The notes below the pieces were generated by a model. It saw only the letters and a program-made list of their open reading frames with translations, did no database searches and was not told the origin of the DNA. Positions 8,542 to 16,182 of a stretch of DNA of 64,000 nucleotides are shown piece by piece. Positions within the stretch are counted from its first letter, which is position 1. Each line of letters begins with the position of its first letter. A program made the position numbers and the translations under genes. Location of the stretch: the NCBI GenBank assembly GCA_034432155.1, contig DAOUCP010000098.1, positions 1 to 64,000 of the forward strand. Reading direction: 5' to 3'. The stretch comes from DAOUCP01 sp034432155. GTDB lineage: Bacteria; Chloroflexota; Anaerolineae; Epilineales; Epilineaceae.

Positions 8542-9419
8542 GCGAGATGGAAGCGCCGACCAAAGAGGCGAAGGTGCGAAACCCCCTGGAGGGCTTCCTC
8601 CGGATGGACCGTATGCCGCACATCTGGTGCTCGGGTTGCGGTATCGGCATCGTCGTCACCGCCTTCGCGGACGCCCTGCGCAAGAGCGGCGTGGATCTGG
8701 ACAAGGTGGCGGTCGTATCCGGGATTGGCTGCACGGGTCGCGTCGCTGGCTACATCCGGCTGGACTCGTTCCACACCACGCATGGCCGGGCTGTTCCGTT
8801 CGCCACCGGGCTGAAGCTGGGCAATCCCGAATTACAGGTGGTGGTCTTCAGTGGCGACGGCGACATTGTGGGCATCGGTGGCAACCATCTCATCCATGCC
8901 GCGCGTCGCAACATGGACATCCTGGTGATCTGCGTCAACAACTTCAACTACGCCATGACCGGCGGGCAAGTGGCCGCGACGTCGCCCATTGGCGCGAACC
9001 TGTCCACCGCGCCGTTTGGCAACTTCGAGTATCCCTTCAACTTGCCGTACCTAGCCGACGCCTGCGGGGCCAGCTACGTCGCCCGCTGGACGTGCCTCCA
9101 CATTCGCCGGCTGACGCACACCATCCGCGAAGCGTTGGGCAAGCGAGGGTTTCGCTTCATCGAGGTCATCACGCCTTGCGTCACGGTGTATGCGCGCCGC
9201 AATCGCCTGGGGCAAGGGCTGGATCTCCTCAAGTACTATTACAACGAATCCGAAATTAAGCATCACGCAGATACAAGAGATGTCGCAATCGGTTACCAGA
9301 GTAAGATTATTTGCGGCAAATTTGTTGACCGAGAAAAGCCAACGTTTTTAGATTGCATGAATAGTTATCTTACCAGCAAACTCGGCGATAAGTACGTGCC
9401 TTATGGAGTCCAGGAATGA
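8538..9419 (+). CDS. korB: 2-oxoglutarate:ferredoxin oxidoreductase beta subunit
   Basis: Thiamine-diphosphate-binding subunit, 293 residues. Visible are the cluster-associated WCSGCGIGIV near the N-terminus, the ThDP/Mg motif GDGDIVGIGGNH...NN (around residues 100-135) and the TGGQVAATSP segment. It overlaps korA and korC by 4 nt each. The last 60 or so codons (9230-9415) switch abruptly to AT-rich DNA, although the protein stays in frame and ends at a sensible place for the family. This resembles the composition shift in korD. Confidence 0.94.
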   Translation: MSEMEAPTKEAKVRNPLEGFLRMDRMPHIWCSGCGIGIVVTAFADALRKSGVDLDKVAVVSGIGCTGRVAGYIRLDSFHTTHGRAVPFATGLKLGNPELQVVVFSGDGDIVGIGGNHLIHAARRNMDILVICVNNFNYAMTGGQVAATSPIGANLSTAPFGNFEYPFNLPYLADACGASYVARWTCLHIRRLTHTIREALGKRGFRFIEVITPCVTVYARRNRLGQGLDLLKYYYNESEIKHHADTRDVAIGYQSKIICGKFVDREKPTFLDCMNSYLTSKLGDKYVPYGVQE

Positions 9420-9982
9420 CCGAGATCCGATTCTCCGGGTTCGGTGGCCAGGGGATCATCCGCTGTGGTCTCATCACGGGCAAGGCAATCTCGCTGTTCG
9501 GGGGCAAGTACGCCACGATGACCCAGAGCTTTGGACCCGAGGCGCGAGGCAGCACCTGCAGCTCGCAACTCGTCGTTTCCGAGGAGCGCGTTCTATATCC
9601 CTACGTCGATCGGCCGGAGATCCTGGTCGCCATGTCCCAGGATGCCTGCGACAAGTATGAGCCGGAGCTGCGGGACGGCGGCCTGCTTCTGGTGGACGCG
9701 GACCTGGTGAAGGCCGATCGGGCCGCCGGACGCGTTCGCGTGTTCGCCGTCCCGGCGACGCGGATGGCGGAGGAGATGGGCAACCGCATCTTCGCCAACC
9801 TGGTGATGCTGGGGTTCTTCACCGCGGTCACGCAAGTGGTCTCGGCCGAGGCGATGAAACGGGCGCTGCCGGGCTTGGTTCCCAGTCGCTCGCTGGACCG
9901 GAACATCGAGGCCTTCGACCGTGGCTACGAGTATGCCCTGACGTTGCTGGCTTCCCAGGCCGCGAAGGAGGGGCCGGCGTGA
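9416..9982 (+). CDS. korC: 2-oxoglutarate:ferredoxin oxidoreductase gamma subunit
   Basis: 188-residue gamma subunit. It begins MTEIRFSGFGGQGIIRCGLI, the standard 2-oxoacid oxidoreductase gamma start, and continues with SFGPEARGSTCSSQLVVS. It completes a four-subunit KOR. Overlaps of 4 nt with korB (ATGA) and with hdrA (GTGA) place it inside the hdr operon rather than next to it, which implies co-production of KOR with the Hdr-Flx proteins. Confidence 0.93.
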   Translation: MTEIRFSGFGGQGIIRCGLITGKAISLFGGKYATMTQSFGPEARGSTCSSQLVVSEERVLYPYVDRPEILVAMSQDACDKYEPELRDGGLLLVDADLVKADRAAGRVRVFAVPATRMAEEMGNRIFANLVMLGFFTAVTQVVSAEAMKRALPGLVPSRSLDRNIEAFDRGYEYALTLLASQAAKEGPA

Positions 9983-11934
9983 AGCGCGTGGGTGTGTTCG
10001 TCTGTCACTGCGGCGTGAACATTGCCGGCACGGTGGACGTCCGGTGGTTGGCGGCGGAATTGGCAAAGCAGCCCGGTGTCGTCCATGCCGAAGACTACCT
10101 GTACATGTGCTCCGATCCCGGCCAGAACCGGATCATCGAGGCTATTCGGCAGAAAGGCCTGGATAGCATCGTGGTGGCTTGCTGTTCCCCCAATCTCCAC
10201 GAAAGCACCTTTCGCCGGGCGGCGCAGGCGGCGGGACGGAACGCCTACGAGTGCGAGATTGCCAACATCCGTGAGCAGTGCAGCTGGGTGCACCGGGACA
10301 GGGCGCTTGCTACGGCCAAGGCTCTGCGGATCAGCCAGATTGCGATCGAGCGCGTGCGTGGCAATGAGCCACTGGAGCCGCTGAGCGTGAGCGTGACACG
10401 GCGTGCCCTGGTCGTCGGAGGCGGGATCGCCGGCATCCAGGCAGCGCTGGACCTGGCCAATGCAGGCTACGAAGTGGTGTTGGTGGAGCGCTCGCCCTCC
10501 ATTGGTGGGCACATGGCGCAGCTATCGGAGACGTTTCCCACGTTGGACTGCTCGCAATGCATTCTGACACCCAAGATGGTGGAGGCCGCCAAGCACCCGA
10601 ACATCCGGTTGATGACCTACAGCGAGGTGCAGTCGGTCTCGGGTTATGTCGGGAACTTCCGGGTGAAGATCCTTCGCAAGCCGACGTACGTCGATGCCGA
10701 CAAGTGTACCCTCTGTGACGAGTGCACGAAGGTGTGTCCGATTGTCGTTCCGAACGAGTTCGACCATGGACTGACCGGGCGACGCGCCATCTACATGGCG
10801 TTCCCCCAGGCGGTTCCGGCCACCTACGTGCTCGATGACAAGGCCTGTCCGGACCCCATCGTAACCATCGCTTGTGGCAAGTGCATCGAAGTCTGTGAGC
10901 CGAAAGCAATCAGCTTCGATGATCGGCCGCAAATCGTCGAGGAGGAGGTCGGCGCGATCATCGTTGCCACCGGTTACGACCTCTACGGCAAGCAGCACAT
11001 GGCCGAGTACGGTTACGGTGCGTACCCCGATGTCCTGGATGGACTGCAATTCGAGCGCCTGTGCTCCGCTTCGGGGCCCACCATGGGACGGATCCTCCGC
11101 CCTTCGGACCACCAAGAGCCCAAGGAGGTGGTCTTCATCCAGTGTTCGGGTGCGCGCTATCCCGAGCTGCACCGCCCCTACTGCTCGAAGATATGCTGCA
11201 TGTACACTGCGAAACATGCGATGCTGTACAAGCATCATGTCCCGGATGGTCAAGCTTATGTTTTCTATATTGACATCCGATCGGGCGGGAAGGGCTACGA
11301 GGAGTTCGTGCAGCGAGCGGTCGAGGAGGATGGGGTGATCTACCTGCGCGGCAAGGTGGCGCGGGTCTTTGAAGAGGATGGCAAGCTGGTCGTGATGGGC
11401 GTGGATACGCTTTCTGGCCGAACGGTCGAGATTCGGGCCGACATGGTGGTGCTGGCACAAGCGATGGTGCCAGCGGAGGATGCAGCTGGACTTGCCAAGC
11501 GGCTCAAGATCGGACTGGACAAGGACGGCTTCATGGCGGAGGCTCATCCGAAGCTGCGTCCGCTGGAAAGCGTGACCAGCGGCGTATTCCTCGCTGGCGC
11601 CGGACAGGCGCCCAAGGACATTCCTGAGGCTGTGGCGCAAGCCAGCGGTGCCGCGAGCAAGGCGGTAGCCATCCTTGCCCAAGAGCGGCTGTGGCATGCG
11701 CCGACGGTGGCCCAAGTGAGAGAGGCGTTGTGCACCGCCTGTGGCATGTGTGTCGCAGTATGTCCGTACGACGCTATCTCGCTCGTGGGTGGGCGCGTGG
11801 AAGTGAACGAGATGCTTTGCGAGGGCTGCGGGACATGCGCCGCCACCTGTCTGCGGGCGGCGATCGAGGTCCGCAATGCCACCGGACACCAGATCGAGAA
11901 GATGCTCTTCGCCTCCTTGGCTGGCCGGCTATGA
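9979..11934 (+). CDS. hdrA: heterodisulfide reductase subunit A-like flavoprotein (HdrA, copy 1)
   Basis: FAD- and Fe-S-containing subunit that acts as the bifurcating flavin centre in Hdr complexes. The 651-residue protein shows the N-terminal FVCHCGVNIAGTVDV segment, the FAD dinucleotide fold (ALVVGGGIAGIQAALDLANAG, about residue 140), an internal ferredoxin-like insert (CTLCDECTKVCP, then CGKCIEVCEP) and a C-terminal 2[4Fe-4S] domain (CTACGMCVAVCP, CEGCGTCAATC). GTG start overlapping korC. It overlaps the MvhD/FlxD gene by 4 nt. In Flx-Hdr systems it would split NADH electrons between ferredoxin and the HdrBC acceptor, or the reverse. Confidence 0.94.
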   Translation: MKRVGVFVCHCGVNIAGTVDVRWLAAELAKQPGVVHAEDYLYMCSDPGQNRIIEAIRQKGLDSIVVACCSPNLHESTFRRAAQAAGRNAYECEIANIREQCSWVHRDRALATAKALRISQIAIERVRGNEPLEPLSVSVTRRALVVGGGIAGIQAALDLANAGYEVVLVERSPSIGGHMAQLSETFPTLDCSQCILTPKMVEAAKHPNIRLMTYSEVQSVSGYVGNFRVKILRKPTYVDADKCTLCDECTKVCPIVVPNEFDHGLTGRRAIYMAFPQAVPATYVLDDKACPDPIVTIACGKCIEVCEPKAISFDDRPQIVEEEVGAIIVATGYDLYGKQHMAEYGYGAYPDVLDGLQFERLCSASGPTMGRILRPSDHQEPKEVVFIQCSGARYPELHRPYCSKICCMYTAKHAMLYKHHVPDGQAYVFYIDIRSGGKGYEEFVQRAVEEDGVIYLRGKVARVFEEDGKLVVMGVDTLSGRTVEIRADMVVLAQAMVPAEDAAGLAKRLKIGLDKDGFMAEAHPKLRPLESVTSGVFLAGAGQAPKDIPEAVAQASGAASKAVAILAQERLWHAPTVAQVREALCTACGMCVAVCPYDAISLVGGRVEVNEMLCEGCGTCAATCLRAAIEVRNATGHQIEKMLFASLAGRL

Positions 11935-12353
11935 GCGACGACTTCGAGCCGGTCATCGTCGCCTTCTTGTGCAAGTGGTGCTCCTCGGCGGGGAGCGATC
12001 TGGCGGGCGTATCCCGAATGCAGTATCCGCCGAATGTGATCCCCATTCAGGTCATGTGCTCGGGCAGCGTCTCGCCCCTGTACGTGCTCGCCGCGTTCAA
12101 GCGGGGTGCGGACGGTGTGCTCGTGTCGGGCTGCCACCCGGGCGATTGTCACTACACGAGCGGGAACCTTCACGCGCGGCGGCGATTGGCCCTGACGAAG
12201 AGACTCCTCGAGTACGTTGGCTTGGAGCCCGAACGGTTCCAGGTCTCGTGGGTCTCGGCGGCCGAGGGCAAGAAGTTCACGGAGATCATCCAGGCCCTGA
12301 CCGCCGAGCTGAAGCCGCTCGGACCGCAGACCAAGCTGAGGCGAACGCCATGA
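11931..12353 (+). CDS. flxD: MvhD/FlxD-type [2Fe-2S] electron-transfer subunit (copy 1)
   Basis: 140-residue MvhD-family protein (methyl-viologen-reducing hydrogenase delta/FlxD) that links an electron-input module to HdrA. The conserved cysteines are seen in FLCKWCSSAG, VMCSGSV and SGCHPGDCHY, followed by the WVSAAEGKKF segment. The ATG at 11931 overlaps the hdrA stop, and the stop overlaps the next start. No hydrogenase large or small subunit is nearby, so the input module should be the following FlxCBA proteins (NADH-type), not a hydrogenase. Confidence 0.93.
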   Translation: MSDDFEPVIVAFLCKWCSSAGSDLAGVSRMQYPPNVIPIQVMCSGSVSPLYVLAAFKRGADGVLVSGCHPGDCHYTSGNLHARRRLALTKRLLEYVGLEPERFQVSWVSAAEGKKFTEIIQALTAELKPLGPQTKLRRTP

Positions 12354-13552
12354 CTCACCCCTCGTTGCGGACGGATTCTGCTGGCCGGACGGATCCCTCT
12401 GCTGGGAGCGATTCGTCGGCCGTGGCCGAGTCGCCTGCTCTGGCTGGCCCGGCCACGGCGGCCGTGCCCGAGTCGTCTGCCCGGGCTGGGCTGCCCACCG
12501 CGGCCGATTCGTCGGCCGTGACCGGACCTGCGGCCGAGCTCATCGCCACCGTTGGGCAGCTCTTGTTGGATGCGACGGTGGCGTCTGTGCTGGCCTACGA
12601 GCGCGATGTGCGAACCGGTGGAGCGCGACCGGTCCGCATCCGGGATGTCGACGAGGCCAGACGCCTCGTCTGGGACCCCACCTGTGTCCACAACCTCGCC
12701 CGCTTTTTCCTTGCCGAGCGAAAGCGGCAGGCGACCGGCGGCGTGGCTGAGGGTCGGCCGACGGGGATCGTGGTGAAGGGTTGTGACAGCCGAGCGATCG
12801 CCGTGCTGCTGCAGGAACGGCTCATCCGACGCGAGGAGGTCTATCTGATCGGTGTCTCGTGCGGCCGTGGGGGTGTGGTGGACGAGCGACGTCTGCACGC
12901 CCTGGTGGCGGGGCAGAGCCCGACGCGCGTGGCGTACGAGGAGGGGGATGCATTCCTCGTGCACACACCGGGCGGGGCGCTGCGGGTGCCTTTCTCGGAG
13001 CTCATGGCCGACCGCTGCCTCGATTGCCGCATGCCGTCGCCCCGACTCTACGATGTCCTGATCGGCGAGCCAGCAAGCCGTGCGGTGCAGAACCCATATC
13101 GCTCGCTGGAGGCCATCGAGTCGCTGTCGCCTTCCGAACGGTGGGCCTTTTGGCAACGCGAATTCGACCGCTGCCTGCGTTGTTACGCCTGTCGTTCGGT
13201 CTGCCCGATGTGTTACTGTGAGGAGTGCGTGGCTGACCCGACCCAGTACGCCGTCACGGCCCAGACGACGGCCGAGGAGAAGGCGCAGCGGGTGCGATGG
13301 GTCGAGAAGTCAACGGTGACTGCCGAGAATGCCTTCTACCACCTGGTGCGGGCCATCCACATGGCCGGGCGCTGCATCGACTGCCAGGAGTGTGAGCGCG
13401 TCTGTCCGGTGAACATCCCCTTGCGCCTCTTGTACAAGGCCATGGAGAAGGAAGCCGAGGCCTTGTTCGGTTATACCGCTGGCGCCGATCCCGATGCTCC
13501 GGCCCTCGTCGCCTCGTTCCGGATGGAGGATCCCAGTGACTTCATCCGCTGA
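12350..13552 (+). CDS. flxC: FlxC-like 4Fe-4S protein with low-complexity N-terminal extension (copy 1)
   Basis: 400-residue Fe-S protein at the FlxC position. The C-terminal half carries the cluster motifs CLRCYACRSVCPMCYCEEC and CIDCQECERVCP. The middle (IVVKGCDSRAIAVLLQERLIRREEVYLIGVSCGR) matches its paralog at 53,811. The first 60 or so residues are an Ala/Ser/Pro/Gly-rich degenerate repeat (units like SSAVAESPALAG) absent from the paralog, which begins where this homology begins. ATG coupled to flxD by ATGA; the end overlaps flxB by 17 nt. Assignment to FlxC rather than another F420-reducing-type beta relative is by context. Confidence 0.85.
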   Translation: MTHPSLRTDSAGRTDPSAGSDSSAVAESPALAGPATAAVPESSARAGLPTAADSSAVTGPAAELIATVGQLLLDATVASVLAYERDVRTGGARPVRIRDVDEARRLVWDPTCVHNLARFFLAERKRQATGGVAEGRPTGIVVKGCDSRAIAVLLQERLIRREEVYLIGVSCGRGGVVDERRLHALVAGQSPTRVAYEEGDAFLVHTPGGALRVPFSELMADRCLDCRMPSPRLYDVLIGEPASRAVQNPYRSLEAIESLSPSERWAFWQREFDRCLRCYACRSVCPMCYCEECVADPTQYAVTAQTTAEEKAQRVRWVEKSTVTAENAFYHLVRAIHMAGRCIDCQECERVCPVNIPLRLLYKAMEKEAEALFGYTAGADPDAPALVASFRMEDPSDFIR

Positions 13553-14597
13553 ACCGAGGTGTCAGACGGTGCCCAAGGCGAGCCTTGGCGCGTGGCTGGC
13601 TCGTCTCGAGGGTTACCAGATCTACCTTCCGCAGTGCGAAGCGGGGGTCTGGAACTATGCTCTGTGGCGCGGTGCGTCCGACGTCTGTCTCGACTACCCG
13701 ATGACAGTGATCCCAGCCAAGGCGTTCGTGTTTCGGCAGAGCGAGCCCCTGCTGGCTTTCCGGCAAGGAGAGGATGGTGGCTACGAGGTCGAGGAGACGA
13801 CGCTCGAGGTGCAGCCCGCCGTCATCGTCGGGCTCCGCCCTTGCGAGGGGCGGGCCATGGTCCTCCTGGACGAGGTCATGGAGCGGCCACCGGCGGACGT
13901 ATTCTACCGCCAACGGCGACGAGCAACGGCCCTCGTTGGTCTGGCGTGCAACGTGCCGCCATCGCCGGACTGCTTCTGCGATTCGGTGGGCGGATCGCCC
14001 TACGGAGAATCTGGGCTCGACGTCCTTCTCACCGACCTTGGCGACCGCTACTTCGTCCAGGCGCTGACCGAGCAGGGCGAGGCACTGGTGGCCGCCGGGG
14101 AAGGTGAAATGGCACCCGTCGATCCGGCCGACCGATCGGCGGTCGAAGAACGCCACCGGGCTTCGCTGGCACAGATGCCGCGGCGTCTTGGCAGCCTCGA
14201 GGACATCCACCGCAAGCTGGCCGATGCCTTCGATGCGCCCCTGTGGCGTGAGGAGTCGATGAGCTGCATTGGCTGCGGCATCTGTACCTACCTATGTCCT
14301 ACGTGCCACTGCTTCGACATCAACGACGAGGTCATGAGCATCACGCCGCTCCGTGGCCTCCGGATTCGCACCTGGGATACGTGCCAGTTTGCGGATTTCA
14401 CGATGCATTCCTCGGGGCACAATCCGCGCCCGGATGCGGCGGCGCGCCTGAGGCAACGCGTGAGTCATAAGTTCCGCTACGGAGTCGAGGCCGGGCTAGG
14501 CATCCTGTGCGTCGGCTGCGGCCGCTGCATCTCGCAGTGTCCGATGGGCATCGACCTCGTCCGCATTCTCGAGGAGGTCAGGAATCGTCTCGGCTAA
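13536..14597 (+). CDS. flxB: FlxB-like 4Fe-4S dicluster protein (copy 1)
   Basis: 353-residue protein related to anaerobic sulfite reductase subunit A and FlxB, expected to pass electrons between FlxA and FlxC/FlxD. It has two C-terminal clusters (CIGCGICTYLCPTCHCFD and CVGCGRCISQCP) and a conserved GLRPCEGRAMVLLDEV segment. A GTG at 13536 with GGAGG 6 nt upstream is the best start; it overlaps the end of flxC. It continues into flxA with a 14-nt overlap. Confidence 0.85.
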   Translation: MTSSAEPRCQTVPKASLGAWLARLEGYQIYLPQCEAGVWNYALWRGASDVCLDYPMTVIPAKAFVFRQSEPLLAFRQGEDGGYEVEETTLEVQPAVIVGLRPCEGRAMVLLDEVMERPPADVFYRQRRRATALVGLACNVPPSPDCFCDSVGGSPYGESGLDVLLTDLGDRYFVQALTEQGEALVAAGEGEMAPVDPADRSAVEERHRASLAQMPRRLGSLEDIHRKLADAFDAPLWREESMSCIGCGICTYLCPTCHCFDINDEVMSITPLRGLRIRTWDTCQFADFTMHSSGHNPRPDAAARLRQRVSHKFRYGVEAGLGILCVGCGRCISQCPMGIDLVRILEEVRNRLG

Positions 14598-15411
14598 TCC
14601 GTACCTGCCCCGTCTCGGGCGGGTTCGCTCCATCCGACAAGAGGTGGGTGGGCTCCGCCCTATCAAGACGCTCCAGGTCGAGCTGCTCGACGGGGAGCCG
14701 TTCGTCTTTCGCTGCGGTCAGTGTGCCATGCTGTCGGTCTTCGGCCGCGGCGAGTCGATGATCTCCGTCTCATCCTCACCGCTTGTCACCGACCACTTGC
14801 AGTTCAGCGTCCTCAAGACGGGGCGCGTGACCACGGCCATCCATGATCTCGAGGTCGGCGATGTGCTCGGCATTCGGGGGCCCTACGGCAATGGCTTCCC
14901 CCTCGAGGACTGGCGAGGCCACAAGTTGGTCTTCGTGGCCGGTGGCATTGGCCTGGCGCCGATCTGGTCGGTCCTGCAGACGGCGCTGCTGCGTCGAGCA
15001 GAGTTCGGGGCATTGACGCTGTTCTACGGTGCCCGGAGCTCGGCCGACCTGATCTATCGCGACGAGCTGGAGGCGTTGCGCTCCGACATCGCACTGTTCC
15101 GGTCGATCGATCAGGCGGAGCCTGACTGGCCAGAGTTCGTGGGCTTTGTGGCCCAGAATGTGGCCGACAAGAAGCCTGCCGCGGATGGCGCTACGGCTGT
15201 GGTCTGTGGCCCGCCGGTGATGATCCGGACCGTCGTCCAGGCCCTATCCGGCCTTGGGTTTGCCGATGAGCAGGTCTATACCACCCTGGAAAACAAGATG
15301 AAGTGCGGCATTGGCAAGTGCGGCCGTTGTGGCATCGGGCACCATCTCATCTGCCGCGATGGCCCGGTGTACTCCTGGGCGCAGCTACGGCGCCTGCCGC
15401 CAGAGTACTGA
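14584..15411 (+). CDS. flxA: FlxA-like FAD/NAD(P)-binding oxidoreductase (copy 1)
   Basis: Ferredoxin-NADP reductase-type flavoprotein that would take electrons from NAD(P)H. It has the FAD region (RCGQCAMLSVFGRGE, then SSSPLV), the NAD(P) motif (FVAGGIGLAPIWSVL) and a C-terminal cysteine set (MKCGIGKCGRCGIGHHLICRDGP). The homologous region begins at NPYLPRLGRVRSI, but no ATG/GTG/TTG precedes it in frame. The only start with a good ribosome site (AGGAGG 6 nt upstream) is an ATC at 14584. The first standard start, GTG 14644, would remove a strand of the FAD domain. Confidence 0.85.
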   Translation: MVSANPYLPRLGRVRSIRQEVGGLRPIKTLQVELLDGEPFVFRCGQCAMLSVFGRGESMISVSSSPLVTDHLQFSVLKTGRVTTAIHDLEVGDVLGIRGPYGNGFPLEDWRGHKLVFVAGGIGLAPIWSVLQTALLRRAEFGALTLFYGARSSADLIYRDELEALRSDIALFRSIDQAEPDWPEFVGFVAQNVADKKPAADGATAVVCGPPVMIRTVVQALSGLGFADEQVYTTLENKMKCGIGKCGRCGIGHHLICRDGPVYSWAQLRRLPPEY

Positions 15412-15427
15412 CTTGGAGAGGCTCGCG

Positions 15428-16105
15428 ATGCCAGAGGCTGAGAAGGTGACCGTCTACATCATGGGTCGGCCCTACCGGGTCCCGGCGGACGCCACCATCA
15501 TGGGGGCCATCGAGTACGCTGGCTACCAGATCAAGCGGGGTGCTGGCTGTCGAGAAGGCTTCTGCGGCGCCTGCGCCACCGTCTATCGCCTGCGGGGGGA
15601 CTACAAGATCTACACCGGAATGGCGTGCATGACCTTGGTCAAGGAGGGCATGTGGCTGGCACAGCTCCCGGCCATTCCGGCCCAGAAGCCAAGCTACGAC
15701 ATCGAACAGCTCGCCCCCACCGTGGCGGCCTTCCAGCGCCTCTATCCAGAGATCTTCCGCTGCGTGGCCTGCAACACCTGCACCAAGGCCTGTCCCCAGG
15801 GACTGCAGGTGATGGACTACATCCAGGCGGCCAAGCGTGGCGACATCGCTACCGTCATGGACCTATCCTTCGATTGCCTGGCCTGTGGTCTGTGCGCCAT
15901 CCGCTGTCCGGCAGAGATCGTGCACTACCACGTCGCCATCCTGGCGCGGCGGCTGTACGGCCGCTACCTGGCCCCGCGCAGCGAGCACCTCGACCGGCGG
16001 ATCGAGCAGGTGCGCTCGGGGTGTTACAACGGCCAGTACGCCGAGCTGATGGGCCTCTCCAAGGAAGAGCTGAACCAGCGATACTACGCGCGAGACATTG
16101 AGTAG
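15428..16105 (+). CDS. sdhB: succinate dehydrogenase/fumarate reductase iron-sulfur subunit
   Basis: 225-residue SdhB/FrdB-type protein. An N-terminal [2Fe-2S] domain (CREGFCGACATVY plus a downstream Cys) is followed by CVACNTCTKACP and CLACGLCAIRCP for two further clusters. The second ferredoxin-like motif (CX2CX2CX3CP) suggests a [4Fe-4S] rather than the [3Fe-4S] of classical SdhB, as in the thiol:fumarate reductase type. ATG 15428 has GGAGAG upstream. It begins 16 bp after flxA, so it probably belongs to the same transcript. Confidence 0.9.
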   Translation: MPEAEKVTVYIMGRPYRVPADATIMGAIEYAGYQIKRGAGCREGFCGACATVYRLRGDYKIYTGMACMTLVKEGMWLAQLPAIPAQKPSYDIEQLAPTVAAFQRLYPEIFRCVACNTCTKACPQGLQVMDYIQAAKRGDIATVMDLSFDCLACGLCAIRCPAEIVHYHVAILARRLYGRYLAPRSEHLDRRIEQVRSGCYNGQYAELMGLSKEELNQRYYARDIE

Positions 16106-16182
16106 CCTTTTCCCCCGGCTGCAGGCTGGGGTACGTGGGGATGGTGGGCTGCCACTGTCCCGTCTAGGAGCAGGAGCAAAGG

